Program-made: the position numbers and the translations under genes
Assembly (NCBI GenBank): GCA_900318835.1
Contig: ONLW01000025.1
Span: 1 to 60,008, forward strand
DNA length: 60,008 nucleotides
Direction of reading: 5' to 3'
Source: an uncultured Bacteroidales bacterium
GTDB lineage: Bacteria > Bacteroidota > Bacteroidia > Bacteroidales > P3
Part shown: in pieces, positions 18,061 through 26,329 of the stretch
How the letters are laid out: every line of letters starts with the position of its first letter
How positions within the stretch are numbered: the first letter of the stretch is position 1
The notes under the pieces: generated by a model
Told to the model about the DNA's origin: nothing
Databases searched by the model: none
The model's input: the letters and a program-made list of their open reading frames with translations, nothing else

Positions 18061-19179
18061 CGCCAGCGTGAGTATCAGTGGAATCAGCGCCAGCGACAAC
18101 CCGCAAATAATCACCCACACCGCTGCCACAGCGAAGCATCCCTCCTGTAGCCACAGCGCCCATTTCGGACTGCGTTCCAGACGTATGGCGATAAGTATCA
18201 ACAGCGGCGACGCCCACAGGATGTTGAGATTCCACTCCGTGCAGTAATGATTCGTGCCAAACCACATGAACAGCAGGAACAACCCCACCGCCCCGGCTAG
18301 GATAAACAAAACCCTGTCGACCCAACGCGGCATTATCTGTTTCCAAGTCAGCAGTGCCACCCCAACGAATATCAGTGCAAACACCACCACTGGAGGGAAG
18401 CTCCTCGACAAAGGTTCACGCCGTTCTTCAAGCAATTGAATCTCATTCTCCACAAGTGGTCGTTCGCCACGCGTATAGACGCTGAAAAGCTTCCTCATAT
18501 TCTCCGGCATCATCATCGACTCTGCCTCCGTGCAACGATGGTCGGCAGGCAGACCGAAAAGCATGTCGATGCCCAGACGCCACCATTCCAGCGTCCCCTT
18601 CAGGGGCTCCGCCACCATACGACGGTAGCTGGAGACGTCGTAGGATATGTCTCTACAGAGGGGACTCGGACGATGTCTCCCACATGCCATCTCCACCATG
18701 TCGCGCACCCGCGTGGCGCAGTTGTCGCGGAAGAAGTCGTAGCGATAATAACGATATTCTGGCAAATAGTTTTGTTCCAACAGCAGGTATAGATTACTCA
18801 CCTCCTGTGGAGTGAAGTTGAGCCGCTGCTCCCACACCGCGCGGCCGTAATAAATATACTCCTCCATGAATCCCTCGAACGACGACCGTCCTAGCATGTA
18901 GTTCAGCTGTCCACGCATGAACTTCCAGTAGAAATGTGGCGTATTGAAATCGAAAGTACCATAGTTGTACACCAGATCGATACCCTTGGCCGTGTCGTAA
19001 ATCCTTATCGCCGAATGGCCAAAAGTGGTATAGAAATCATCACCCGGTCCGCAGGTGAGCACACTCGCAGTTGCCGTCTCGCTCAGCGGCAACTCCTGTG
19101 CCTGAGCATTCGAGGTGAAAGGTGAAAGGTGAAAGGTAAAAACCAACACCACCACCATTATAAATTTGATTGTCTTCAT
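18031..19179 (-). CDS. DUF4105 membrane protein, possible lipoprotein N-acyltransferase
   Basis: The 382-residue protein has a signal peptide, then a periplasmic domain with TTFGHSAIRIYD and FFRDNCATRVRD, which place a His and a Cys as in NlpC/P60-like thiol enzymes. About four membrane helices follow in the last 130 residues. This is the DUF4105 family. I recall that a DUF4105 member in Bacteroides has been reported as the lipoprotein N-acyltransferase Lnb; applying that here is inference. The signal peptide contains FHLSPFTS, encoded by a GGTGAAA heptamer array, so it may have been altered by repeat insertion. Confidence 0.8.
   Translation of the reverse strand: MKTIKFIMVVVLVFTFHLSPFTSNAQAQELPLSETATASVLTCGPGDDFYTTFGHSAIRIYDTAKGIDLVYNYGTFDFNTPHFYWKFMRGQLNYMLGRSSFEGFMEEYIYYGRAVWEQRLNFTPQEVSNLYLLLEQNYLPEYRYYRYDFFRDNCATRVRDMVEMACGRHRPSPLCRDISYDVSSYRRMVAEPLKGTLEWWRLGIDMLFGLPADHRCTEAESMMMPENMRKLFSVYTRGERPLVENEIQLLEERREPLSRSFPPVVVFALIFVGVALLTWKQIMPRWVDRVLFILAGAVGLFLLFMWFGTNHYCTEWNLNILWASPLLILIAIRLERSPKWALWLQEGCFAVAAVWVIICGLSLALIPLILTLALRVSVLIKN
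19114..19141 (+). repeat. Heptamer array GGTGAAA x3 plus GGTAAAA
   Basis: Perfect tandem units at 19114-19134, plus one variant unit, fall inside the signal-peptide codons of the minus-strand DUF4105 gene. Similar degenerate CACCTCTCACC units occur at 19208-19219 between genes. Confidence 0.85.
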
Positions 19180-19220
19180 AGTTAATACTTAGTTATGAGT
19201 GGCCTTCACCTCTCACCGTG

Positions 19221-20306
19221 TTAGTTTCCTGTGCCAATTCTCTCACCTTCCACTGCTTCAGGTCGGTCTACCACCGTACGATGTTCCATGTGGATGGGAG
19301 AGCCTTCTTTGCCTTGATGGACGGTAACCTGCGGGAACGGTATCTCGACGCCGGCATTGTTGAAGGCGATGTAGATATCCTCGCGGATGTGCTTCCACAC
19401 TTCCCAATAGTCCTCCACCGTCACCCACAGCCAGATGGAAATATCCACCGACGAATTGTTCAACTCACTCACCGCTATCACTGGGGGCTTCGGTTCCCAC
19501 TGCACAAGTTTCTCATCCTTAATCACATCCCACAGCACCTCCTTCACCTTCGCCAAATCGGTGCCATAGGCTACCGAAGCCACCACATCTAAACGTATCT
19601 GCGGTTCCTTTGTGTGGTTGATCAGGCTCTTGGTGGCCAGTTCGCTGTTGGGAATGATGATGGTGCGGCCGTTAAACGGACGCATGAAGGTATGGAAAAT
19701 CCTGATTTCCTTTATATAACCCTTGTAGTTGCCACACTCAATATAGTCATCCACCTTGAAGGGCTTCATGAGCAGGATGATGACACCACCGGCAAAATTC
19801 TGCAATGTGCCCTGCAACGCCATACCAATGGCCAACCCCATGGCACCCAGCAAGGCGATGAATGAGGTGGCTTTGATGCCGATAACGTCCATGGCCATAA
19901 TCACAATCATGGCCTTCATCAGCACATCGACCAGGCTTCCGAGGAAGGTCTTCAGACTGGGCTCCGCACCCCTCTTGTCGAGTGCACGCATAATAATGCG
20001 TTTCAGCATCTTACAAAGCTTCATACCAACCCACAGTATCAGGATGGCAATGAGCAGCTTGGGAACAAATTCCACCGTCAGTTTCGTCAACTCGTGCAGA
20101 CCGTCCTTGATGAGGGTGTTCTCACCCGTCACCACATCCTTCAAATCACTCAGATTCATATTTTTCAGACTGTCCACCATGGTAGACTTGATGCTGTCCA
20201 CAGCCTGAATGTGCTCGGGGACAGGCACCTCAGGCGTTCCGCCACTCTGGGCGGCAGCGGCAATGATTGCAGGAGTGTTGTCGTCTAATAATAACATTGT
20301 ATTCAA
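19221..20306 (-). CDS. MscS family mechanosensitive channel
   Basis: This 361-residue inner-membrane channel releases solutes during osmotic downshock. Three or so membrane helices end in the pore helix GAMGLAIGMALQGTLQNFAGGV, followed by the beta domain (PFKVDDYIECGNYKGYIKEI, RTIIIPNSELATKSLINHTK). The N-terminal 70 residues are a low-complexity extension (IIAAAAQSGGTPEVPVPEH), possibly periplasmic. A TACTTTTG box lies upstream on the minus strand, divergent from the AlkZ-related gene. Confidence 0.92.
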   Translation of the reverse strand: MNTMLLLDDNTPAIIAAAAQSGGTPEVPVPEHIQAVDSIKSTMVDSLKNMNLSDLKDVVTGENTLIKDGLHELTKLTVEFVPKLLIAILILWVGMKLCKMLKRIIMRALDKRGAEPSLKTFLGSLVDVLMKAMIVIMAMDVIGIKATSFIALLGAMGLAIGMALQGTLQNFAGGVIILLMKPFKVDDYIECGNYKGYIKEIRIFHTFMRPFNGRTIIIPNSELATKSLINHTKEPQIRLDVVASVAYGTDLAKVKEVLWDVIKDEKLVQWEPKPPVIAVSELNNSSVDISIWLWVTVEDYWEVWKHIREDIYIAFNNAGVEIPFPQVTVHQGKEGSPIHMEHRTVVDRPEAVEGERIGTGN

Positions 20307-20317
20307 TATTTAAAATG

Positions 20318-20325
20318 CAAAAGTA
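20318..20325 (-). promoter_or_regulatory. -7 box of the MscS gene
   Basis: The minus strand reads TACTTTTG, 12 bases before the MscS start. It is back to back with the plus-strand promoter at 20356-20363. Confidence 0.6.
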
Positions 20326-20355
20326 CATATTTTTTCCCAATTGAGAAAAAAATAG

Positions 20356-20363
20356 TATCTTTG
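20356..20363 (+). promoter_or_regulatory. -7 box of the AlkZ-related gene
   Basis: TATCTTTG lies 25 bases before the ATG at 20389, in the divergent region shared with the MscS gene. Confidence 0.6.
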
Positions 20364-20388
20364 CACCGGAAATCAAACGGTTATAACG

Positions 20389-21042
20389 ATGATTAGCACT
20401 TGTCCGGAATTGATGGAGGCCATACATGAGACTGGCCTCGTGCCGTTGCTCGACAGCGGCATCCGCGGCTTCTCGGCCGACGAACTGGTGGCGCCGGAAT
20501 GCCGGTATGTGAGGAAAGACGACGGTTCGTGGGACTGGCCGCTCTGGGATTGGAAAGGCCCCATTGTCACCGAAGGCCACTTCGCCTACGGCAAGTTCTT
20601 CGGCGGCAAGGCCGGATTTGTTTCAATGGACTGGTGGCCAGACCTCTGCAACTACCGCCGTGCAAAATACCCCGAACCCCCGGAGGAAAGCATCGAGGGT
20701 ACCATCCTCGAAATCCTCCGCATCAACGGCAGCATGATTACCCGCGACTTGCGCTCTGCCTGCGGCTTCGACGGACCCAAGATGCGCTCACGCTTTGACG
20801 GATATGTAACCAAACTACAGATGGCCTGCCGCATGGTGACCGAGGACTTTGTCTATCCGACCGACATGCACGGCAATCGCTATGGGTGGGGCTGGGCGCT
20901 GCTGACCACCCCCGAGCACCTCTTTGGACACCCCAAGGGCACCTCCCGGACACCCGAAGAGTCTCTCCAGCGCATTTTGACCCATCTCAGGAGTATTTTA
21001 CCGCAAGCCACTGAAAAACAACTACTAAAACTCATCGCATAA
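20389..21042 (+). CDS. AlkZ-related winged-helix-like protein
   Basis: This 217-residue protein is rich in Trp (SWDWPLWDWKGPI, SMDWWPDL). Its central part (TILEILRINGSMITRDLRSACGF) reads as a helix-turn-helix or winged-helix unit. This layout fits the small Bacteroidota proteins annotated as AlkZ-related, distantly linked to DNA glycosylases that act on crosslinks and alkylated bases. The catalytic QxQ motif of true AlkZ is not visible, so enzymatic activity is doubtful. Function is unproven. Confidence 0.55.
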   Translation: MISTCPELMEAIHETGLVPLLDSGIRGFSADELVAPECRYVRKDDGSWDWPLWDWKGPIVTEGHFAYGKFFGGKAGFVSMDWWPDLCNYRRAKYPEPPEESIEGTILEILRINGSMITRDLRSACGFDGPKMRSRFDGYVTKLQMACRMVTEDFVYPTDMHGNRYGWGWALLTTPEHLFGHPKGTSRTPEESLQRILTHLRSILPQATEKQLLKLIA

Positions 21043-21117
21043 ACTCTGCGTCACCGCAGAACATGCCATCCGCCTAACAGCCTCATACTAAACACCATCT
21101 CCTTACCAACTTCTACC

Positions 21118-21163
21118 CAACGCCCTACCAACTCCTACCATGGTAGGAGTTGGTAGGGCGTTG
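21118..21163 (+). repeat. CCATGG-centred palindromic element, copy B
   Basis: This is a perfect 46-base palindrome centred on CCATGG at 21138-21143. Arms read CCTACCAACTCC outward from the centre, preceded by CAACGC. Weaker CCTTACCAACTTC units extend to about 21101. The right-hand tail of the other copies is not clear here. Confidence 0.85.
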
Positions 21164-21254
21164 ATAGGGTGATGGAAGGGGTATTTTATTTCCCCTACTC
21201 CTCCTTCGAGGGATGGAACGATTGACGCCGACTTCTCCCTCCCCAGAAAAAAAA

Positions 21255-21286
21255 TTTGCCCACGTCACAAAAAGTTCCTATCTTTG
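21255..21286 (+). promoter_or_regulatory. Promoter of the DUF1015 gene
   Basis: TTTG at 21255-21258 and TATCTTTG at 21279-21286 are 20 bases apart. The leader to the ATG is about 52 bases and contains the octamer array. Confidence 0.75.
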
Positions 21287-21310
21287 CACCCTCAAAACCC
21301 ATCACCCAAG

Positions 21311-21338
21311 CAATCAAACAATCAAACAATCAAACAAT
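21311..21338 (+). repeat. Octamer tandem repeat CAATCAAA x3.5 in a 5' leader
   Basis: Three perfect CAATCAAA units plus CAAT end six bases before the DUF1015 ATG at 21345. Changing unit number would change the spacing between promoter and start codon. Confidence 0.85.
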
Positions 21339-21344
21339 AGTATC

Positions 21345-22562
21345 ATGAGTATCATCAAACCTTTCAAGGGCTTCCGCCCGCCCGTCGACATCGTCGAAAA
21401 ACTGGCTTCACGTCCCTACGACGTACTCAACTCCGAAGAAGCCCGCATCGAGTGCGAGGGCAACCCCTACAGCCTCCTCCACGTCACCAAGGCTGAAATC
21501 GACCTCCCCAAAGGCACCGACGAGCACTCGCCCGAAGTGTACCTCCAGGTCGTCAAGAACTACAACCTGTTCAAGGACCAGAGCATGAACCCCAAGGATG
21601 CCAACGCTAAGTGGCAGTACGGCATCGTCGCCTGCGCCTACAGCGAGGACTATGTCAACAAAGTTATCAAGAAACACGAGCTCACCCGCAAGGACAAGGA
21701 AGAGGACCGCATGAAACACGTGCGCATCACCAACGCCAACGTCGAGCCCGTCTTCTTCGCCTACCCCGCCATCGCCCGCATCGACGAGATCGTGGCCGGC
21801 ATCACCGCCAAGAAGCCCATCTATGACTTCATCGCCAAGGAAGACGGCTTCGGCCATCGCTTCTGGGTCATCGACGACAAGGCCACCATCGCCGAGCTCG
21901 TCGACATCTTCGACAAGCAGGTTCCCGCCATGTACATCGCCGACGGCCACCACCGCAGCGCCGCCGCCGCCCTCGTGGGACAGGAGAAGAAGGAGCAGAA
22001 CCCCCACCACACCGGCAAGGAGGAGTACAACTACTTCATGACCGTCATCTTCCCCGACAACCAGCTCAACGTCATCGACTACAACCGCGTGGTCAAGGAC
22101 CTCAACGGCCTCACCAAGGAGCAGTTCATCGCCGCCGTGGGCGAGAGCTACGAGCTCACTGACATGGGCACCGAGATCTACAAGCCCGCCAAGCTGCATG
22201 AGCACAGCATGTATCTCGACGGCCACTGGTACAAGATGACCGCCAAGCCCGGTACCTACAACGACAACGACCCCATCGGCGTGCTCGACGTCACCATCCT
22301 CTCGAACCTTGTCCTCGACAAGGTGCTCGGCATCAAGGACCTCCGAACTGACAAGCGCATCGACTTCGTCGGCGGCATCCGTGGCCTCGGCGAGCTGAAA
22401 CGTCGCGTCGACAACGGCGAGATGAAGGTCGCCTTCGCCCTCTATCCCGTGAGCATGAAGCAGATCATCGACATTGCTGACACAGGCAACATCATGCCCC
22501 CGAAGACCACCTGGTTCGAGCCCAAGCTCCGCTCCGGCCTCGTAATCCACGAACTCTGCTAG
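21345..22562 (+). CDS. DUF1015 family protein
   Basis: This 405-residue cytoplasmic protein starts with KPFKGFRPPVDIVEKLASRPYDVLN and contains IADGHHRSAAA, the hallmarks of DUF1015. This family is distantly related to ParB/Srx-type kinases, including an archaeal ADP-dependent serine kinase (SerK), so a phosphotransfer role is conceivable but not shown. The ATG at 21345 follows promoter and octamer repeat and begins the conserved region. A long convergent terminator follows 13 bases after the stop. Confidence 0.85.
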   Translation: MSIIKPFKGFRPPVDIVEKLASRPYDVLNSEEARIECEGNPYSLLHVTKAEIDLPKGTDEHSPEVYLQVVKNYNLFKDQSMNPKDANAKWQYGIVACAYSEDYVNKVIKKHELTRKDKEEDRMKHVRITNANVEPVFFAYPAIARIDEIVAGITAKKPIYDFIAKEDGFGHRFWVIDDKATIAELVDIFDKQVPAMYIADGHHRSAAAALVGQEKKEQNPHHTGKEEYNYFMTVIFPDNQLNVIDYNRVVKDLNGLTKEQFIAAVGESYELTDMGTEIYKPAKLHEHSMYLDGHWYKMTAKPGTYNDNDPIGVLDVTILSNLVLDKVLGIKDLRTDKRIDFVGGIRGLGELKRRVDNGEMKVAFALYPVSMKQIIDIADTGNIMPPKTTWFEPKLRSGLVIHELC

Positions 22563-22575
22563 GCGACAGACTTAT

Positions 22576-22625
22576 GCATAAAACAAGCAAGGACATCCAT
22601 TCGGATGTCCTTGCTTGTTTTATGC
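22576..22625. terminator. Convergent bidirectional terminator
   Basis: Perfect 23-base arms (GCATAAAACAAGC outward part, GGACATCC inner part) close around ATTC. A-rich and T-rich stretches lie on the arms, so it can serve both the DUF1015 gene and the minus-strand AbiEii gene. Confidence 0.85.
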
Positions 22626-22667
22626 TCATGTGGCAATTATACAAATTATTTTCTGCACAATAGGAAA

Positions 22668-23456
22668 TCAGGATAGTTTCTCCTCTATAAATTCCTTAAA
22701 ATAAAGAATCTGTGTGCTACGAGCTGTGTTGAATAGCAGATGTTCAAAGTCTCGCTGCTTCAATTTCAAGTCTATGGACGACAGTTTCACTTCCAGAGCC
22801 TCTTTCAATTTCTCTGGCGTGCCAATACCGCATCTGTCGTTAAGGAAGTCGTAGTTGGGGGTTGTCTGTTGCCATAAAAAAATTGTGTCGTAGAAATCCC
22901 GTCCTTTTGCTCTCGCCAGCAATGCCGATAGTTTCATGGATAAAAGCACCTCTTTGGGAGCCACAGGCATGGGAAACAAGAATCCACAGCGATTAATTAA
23001 CGCCATATCTGACTGATAACCGACACCTTGGTCCTGTGCCTCTATTTTCATCAGGAAGCGTTCATCGCGATGTCCGGATAGTCCCATCTCGAACAGCAAC
23101 TCAGGGAAATAGAGGTTACGCCGAAACGCTGTAAGGTGTGAGGGGTCCTTATCACGCAGTTCCACCCTCAGGCCGTTATTCCTCAAACACTTTGTCACAT
23201 CGTCAGACAATTCTACAAATTCAGTCTCGGTCAGACCTTTGCAGTCAAAATCCAAATCCTCGGAGAAGCGGTCAATTCCATGAACAAGCCTGAGGTTGGT
23301 TCCTCCTATGAATACAATTTTTGCCACCAAAGGAGAACGTGACAAATGCTCCAACGCCAACAGTTCGACATATTCTTTCAAGATATGCTTGTGGAATGAC
23401 TTGTTAGTTGCAATGGCCTGAGGATAATAGCCTAACAACGAGCTAATATCAATCAT
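22668..23456 (-). CDS. AbiEii-like nucleotidyltransferase toxin
   Basis: This 262-residue protein belongs to the AbiEii/AbiGii nucleotidyltransferase family. The fold signature is FIGGTNLRLVHG (51-60) followed by RFSEDLDFD (Ser65, Asp67, Asp69), the metal-binding aspartates. In type IV toxin-antitoxin and abortive-infection systems such proteins modify tRNA or other targets to stop growth. The start overlaps the stop of the AbiEi-like gene by eight bases, the usual antitoxin-toxin order. Base composition is AT-richer than that of flanking housekeeping genes. Confidence 0.88.
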   Translation of the reverse strand: MIDISSLLGYYPQAIATNKSFHKHILKEYVELLALEHLSRSPLVAKIVFIGGTNLRLVHGIDRFSEDLDFDCKGLTETEFVELSDDVTKCLRNNGLRVELRDKDPSHLTAFRRNLYFPELLFEMGLSGHRDERFLMKIEAQDQGVGYQSDMALINRCGFLFPMPVAPKEVLLSMKLSALLARAKGRDFYDTIFLWQQTTPNYDFLNDRCGIGTPEKLKEALEVKLSSIDLKLKQRDFEHLLFNTARSTQILYFKEFIEEKLS

Positions 23457-24078
23457 GATGATAGGTATTGATAAGTATATCTACTCTTTTCTGAAGGCTT
23501 TTTGAATCGCACCGTGTGGCAAAATCCAGCAGCCGTTCTGTATTCAGTTCTTCCTGCATCCAGTCTTCGTCAAATCGGAGATCAAGGAGAGCCTCTTCGG
23601 TATTATACTGAGGATAAAGATACAATAGGTCGACCATTGCCTTCTCGGGCAGAGCCATAAGATAGCTTCCTCCCGCAGACATGGACATTTGTGTGTATCC
23701 GAAAAACAGCTCAGGCTTGACGGTTTGGTAACTGAATTCACCAAAAATATTGTTGTATGAAGTGGTGCGTTTGGTTGTGATGCTGGTAATCTTTGTCACC
23801 GCCTCGGGGATGATTCCATGATAGGCTAATGCTGCATGAAGGCTTATATAGGAAGGACTATAGATTGTACTGGCCACATACCTTGCCGCGTCTGGCTGAG
23901 AGAGCATGTCGCTGAAGGCATACCAGTCCTGACGAAGCCGTGATATATATCCACGCTTCACCCAGCGGGAGATGTTGGTGCGGTCAAAGTCGGCTCGCCA
24001 TGCACGTACCTGGTAAATGTTGAAGCACCCCAAACTGTGCCATTGCTCTCTGAACTGTAGATAATTCATATATTCCAT
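23449..24078 (-). CDS. AbiEi-like antitoxin/transcription regulator
   Basis: It is the upstream partner of the AbiEii-like gene. The N-terminal part (IYQVRAW, RTNISRWVKRGYISRLRQDWYAF) looks like the winged-helix domain of AbiEi antitoxins, and the C-terminal part (PSYISLHAALAYHGI, PEKAMVDLLYLYP) matches their second domain. I choose the ATG at 24078 because the -7 box at 24172-24179 lies downstream of the longest possible start at 24201. This gives about 209 residues. By analogy it binds its own promoter and antagonises the toxin. Confidence 0.8.
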   Translation of the reverse strand: MEYMNYLQFREQWHSLGCFNIYQVRAWRADFDRTNISRWVKRGYISRLRQDWYAFSDMLSQPDAARYVASTIYSPSYISLHAALAYHGIIPEAVTKITSITTKRTTSYNNIFGEFSYQTVKPELFFGYTQMSMSAGGSYLMALPEKAMVDLLYLYPQYNTEEALLDLRFDEDWMQEELNTERLLDFATRCDSKSLQKRVDILINTYHHD

Positions 24079-24171
24079 TAACTTCGTTGACGTTTTCTCG
24101 CCTCGGCATAGTCCATACACTATATGACTTGTCCTCTGCGCTCGACTTGTGAAAATGTTCAAAAAACGATG

Positions 24172-24202
24172 CAAAAATACAACTTTTCTTGAATATGTCA
24201 AA
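24172..24202 (-). promoter_or_regulatory. Promoter of the AbiE-like pair
   Basis: On the minus strand TTTG (24199-24202) and TATTTTTG (24172-24179) are 19 bases apart. The leader to the chosen start is about 90 bases. Confidence 0.7.
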
Positions 24203-24328
24203 ATAATTCTTCATGTAATCTTTGAAAAACATGTCTTTTTCTCCGCAAAACAGAAATCGGAGCGGCCATGCGGCCGCTCCGATGCTTTCCTTATGCCTTC
24301 TTTGTGTGTTATAGATTCCTTCTTCGTT

Positions 24329-26329
24329 TTACCTTATCACCACCACCTTGCGGACGGGATGGTTGCCGATTTTGACGAGGTAGGTGCCTGTTGCAGGTAC
24401 ATTAAAATGCAGGGGTGAATATTCATCCTGCTTGGTTGCCAGTATGCGACCATTGACATCATAGAGATATACCGTGTTCCTTTCCGCACCGTCCACCACT
24501 ATCTGTCCGTTGGTTGTATATATCTTGGCGTTTATCGCATCCACCTCATCCACGCCGACAACAATAGTGTCGTGGATATAGATGGTGTCGTGTACAAACA
24601 CCGTATCGTGCAGCCACAGCGTATCAGTGCTGTAAACGACCGTGGTGTCATAGATAGTGTTAGTGACAGTATCGAAGACTATGTTTGTGATGGTGTCGTA
24701 TAACGTATCTGTCTGAATGATATAGGCAGTATCATGAACGGGGAAATACTCTGTCAGTGTATCAAACATTATTGTTGTATCATGCACATAAACATTAATG
24801 TACGTGGTGTCATGCACCGCATACGGAACATCTATATATGTAGTATCGTGTACGTCAACATATGTTGTGTCATGCACTGCATACGGTACATTTACATAAA
24901 AAGTGTCGATATATAAAGTATCAGGAATAGTCGGTTCGAAGAAAGCAACAATCGAAGTGTCCTGTGTCACTACAAGAGAACGAGGATTATCTGTGTTGCC
25001 GTCACTCCAATGAGAGAAATAATAACCACTATCTGCTGATGCACTGAAAATTGTCATGGGATTAGAACATCCATATTGTGAAAAAACAGTGACAGTTCCC
25101 ATTGTACTATCAGAAGTCTGCACATTGAGCGTGTACTCTTGCCTTTCAGTAAAATTGAAAGATGTACCCCATTGTGAATTATATGAGGAAATGCTACCGC
25201 AAGGAATGGATACCCACATATAAGCAATATTTACTCCATCAAATGCAGTTGGCGCAGCTGATATTGAAGGTGCAACAGTTGCCAGACTGGTTATTGGAAA
25301 AACATTGCAATTACGAAACGCATTAGACCCAAGGCCAGTTACAGAGTATCCTATTGTTAATGAATTAATATTGCATTCATAAAAAGCATAGGAAGGAATA
25401 TGACGTACACTATTTCCAATAATAATATCCAACGAATCACAACCATAAAATATTCCTTTGTAAGGCGTTGTTGAGTAAGAACCAAAAGCTGTATAGGTAC
25501 TATATGTTGCATTGTAATTGACAGTCCTCAAGTTATCACAATAAGCAAACGCATAGCAGCCAATATTGAGGGTATAGTCCGTTGAAGCTGGTGTAGGAAC
25601 ATCGTGTATAGTGACTGAAGCCAGCCCGTCGCAATTCCGAAAGGCGTAATTACCAATATTAGTAACAGAAGAGGGAATTACGATAGATGTCAAGCCATCA
25701 CAATTTGCAAATGCATATTCTCCTATCGTATGTACTGTATTGGGTATTACTACAGAATCCAATCCAACACATCCTTGGAATGCATAGGCATGAATAAAAT
25801 GGGTTCTTCCACTATCGGCGAAATGAATTGTTGTTAATGTGCTACAATTATAAAAAGGGCCACCAGGAATACGATTGACATTATCTCCAATATATAATGT
25901 TGTAAAATTGAAACAACTATCAAATGCTCCAACTCCATTATTAAGATAATTCTGATTACAGTCGTGAGCATTAAAATATACAGTGGTCAATCCGGTGCAT
26001 TTATGAAACGCTCTATCCTCAATATATCTTATAGTTGATGGAATTGTAACAGAGGTTAATCCAGTATTAACTGAGCAATAATTTCCACGCCCCGAAATAC
26101 GCGTGACAGTATATGTTACACCAGAACGAGTAACATAATCCGGTATTATTAAATCGCCAGAAATGTTATTGGAAATCTGTACAGACACATTAAATTGGCA
26201 ACCAATACAATCTTCATTAGTAGAAGTAAAATATATTTGTTGACCGTTTTGTGTCGTCACCCAACCAGAAACTGCATAAGCATTACAACTGAACAACACA
26301 ATAAATAATAGACACGAAACCTTTTTCAT
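24329..26329 (-). CDS. BspA-like leucine-rich repeat surface protein with HDT-repeat linker and T9SS-like tail
   Basis: This 666-residue secreted protein has a signal peptide (LLFIVLFSCNAYA). LRR_5/BspA-type repeats occupy about residues 60-390 (GLTSIVIPSSVTNIGNYAFRNC and similar). An InlB-like segment (YTLNVQTSDSTMGTVTVF) comes next. Residues about 470-590 are a repeat linker with many HDT(T/V/I)Y units. The final 75 residues (VYLYDVNGRILATKQ, GTYLVKIGNHPVRKVVVIR) are a T9SS-like sorting domain similar to that of the M6-like peptidase here. It is probably a surface adhesin. ATGA overlap couples it to the upstream nuclease-like gene. Confidence 0.87.
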   Translation of the reverse strand: MKKVSCLLFIVLFSCNAYAVSGWVTTQNGQQIYFTSTNEDCIGCQFNVSVQISNNISGDLIIPDYVTRSGVTYTVTRISGRGNYCSVNTGLTSVTIPSTIRYIEDRAFHKCTGLTTVYFNAHDCNQNYLNNGVGAFDSCFNFTTLYIGDNVNRIPGGPFYNCSTLTTIHFADSGRTHFIHAYAFQGCVGLDSVVIPNTVHTIGEYAFANCDGLTSIVIPSSVTNIGNYAFRNCDGLASVTIHDVPTPASTDYTLNIGCYAFAYCDNLRTVNYNATYSTYTAFGSYSTTPYKGIFYGCDSLDIIIGNSVRHIPSYAFYECNINSLTIGYSVTGLGSNAFRNCNVFPITSLATVAPSISAAPTAFDGVNIAYMWVSIPCGSISSYNSQWGTSFNFTERQEYTLNVQTSDSTMGTVTVFSQYGCSNPMTIFSASADSGYYFSHWSDGNTDNPRSLVVTQDTSIVAFFEPTIPDTLYIDTFYVNVPYAVHDTTYVDVHDTTYIDVPYAVHDTTYINVYVHDTTIMFDTLTEYFPVHDTAYIIQTDTLYDTITNIVFDTVTNTIYDTTVVYSTDTLWLHDTVFVHDTIYIHDTIVVGVDEVDAINAKIYTTNGQIVVDGAERNTVYLYDVNGRILATKQDEYSPLHFNVPATGTYLVKIGNHPVRKVVVIR

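Larger units (their letters stand above)
21043..21344. other. Non-coding gap with palindromic element, promoter and octamer repeat
   Basis: No gene is apparent in this 302-base gap. It contains, in order, palindromic copy B, an AT-rich stretch, the promoter of the DUF1015 gene and a CAATCAAA tandem repeat just before its ATG. Confidence 0.7.

Noticed and set aside
21408-22550. 380-residue open frame on the minus strand
   Set aside because: It is an antisense shadow of the DUF1015 gene, with Val/Asp/Gly-rich low complexity and no signal or motif.
24079-24201. Upstream extension of the AbiEi-like protein
   Set aside because: It starts upstream of a well-formed promoter at 24172-24202, so it would not be on the transcript.
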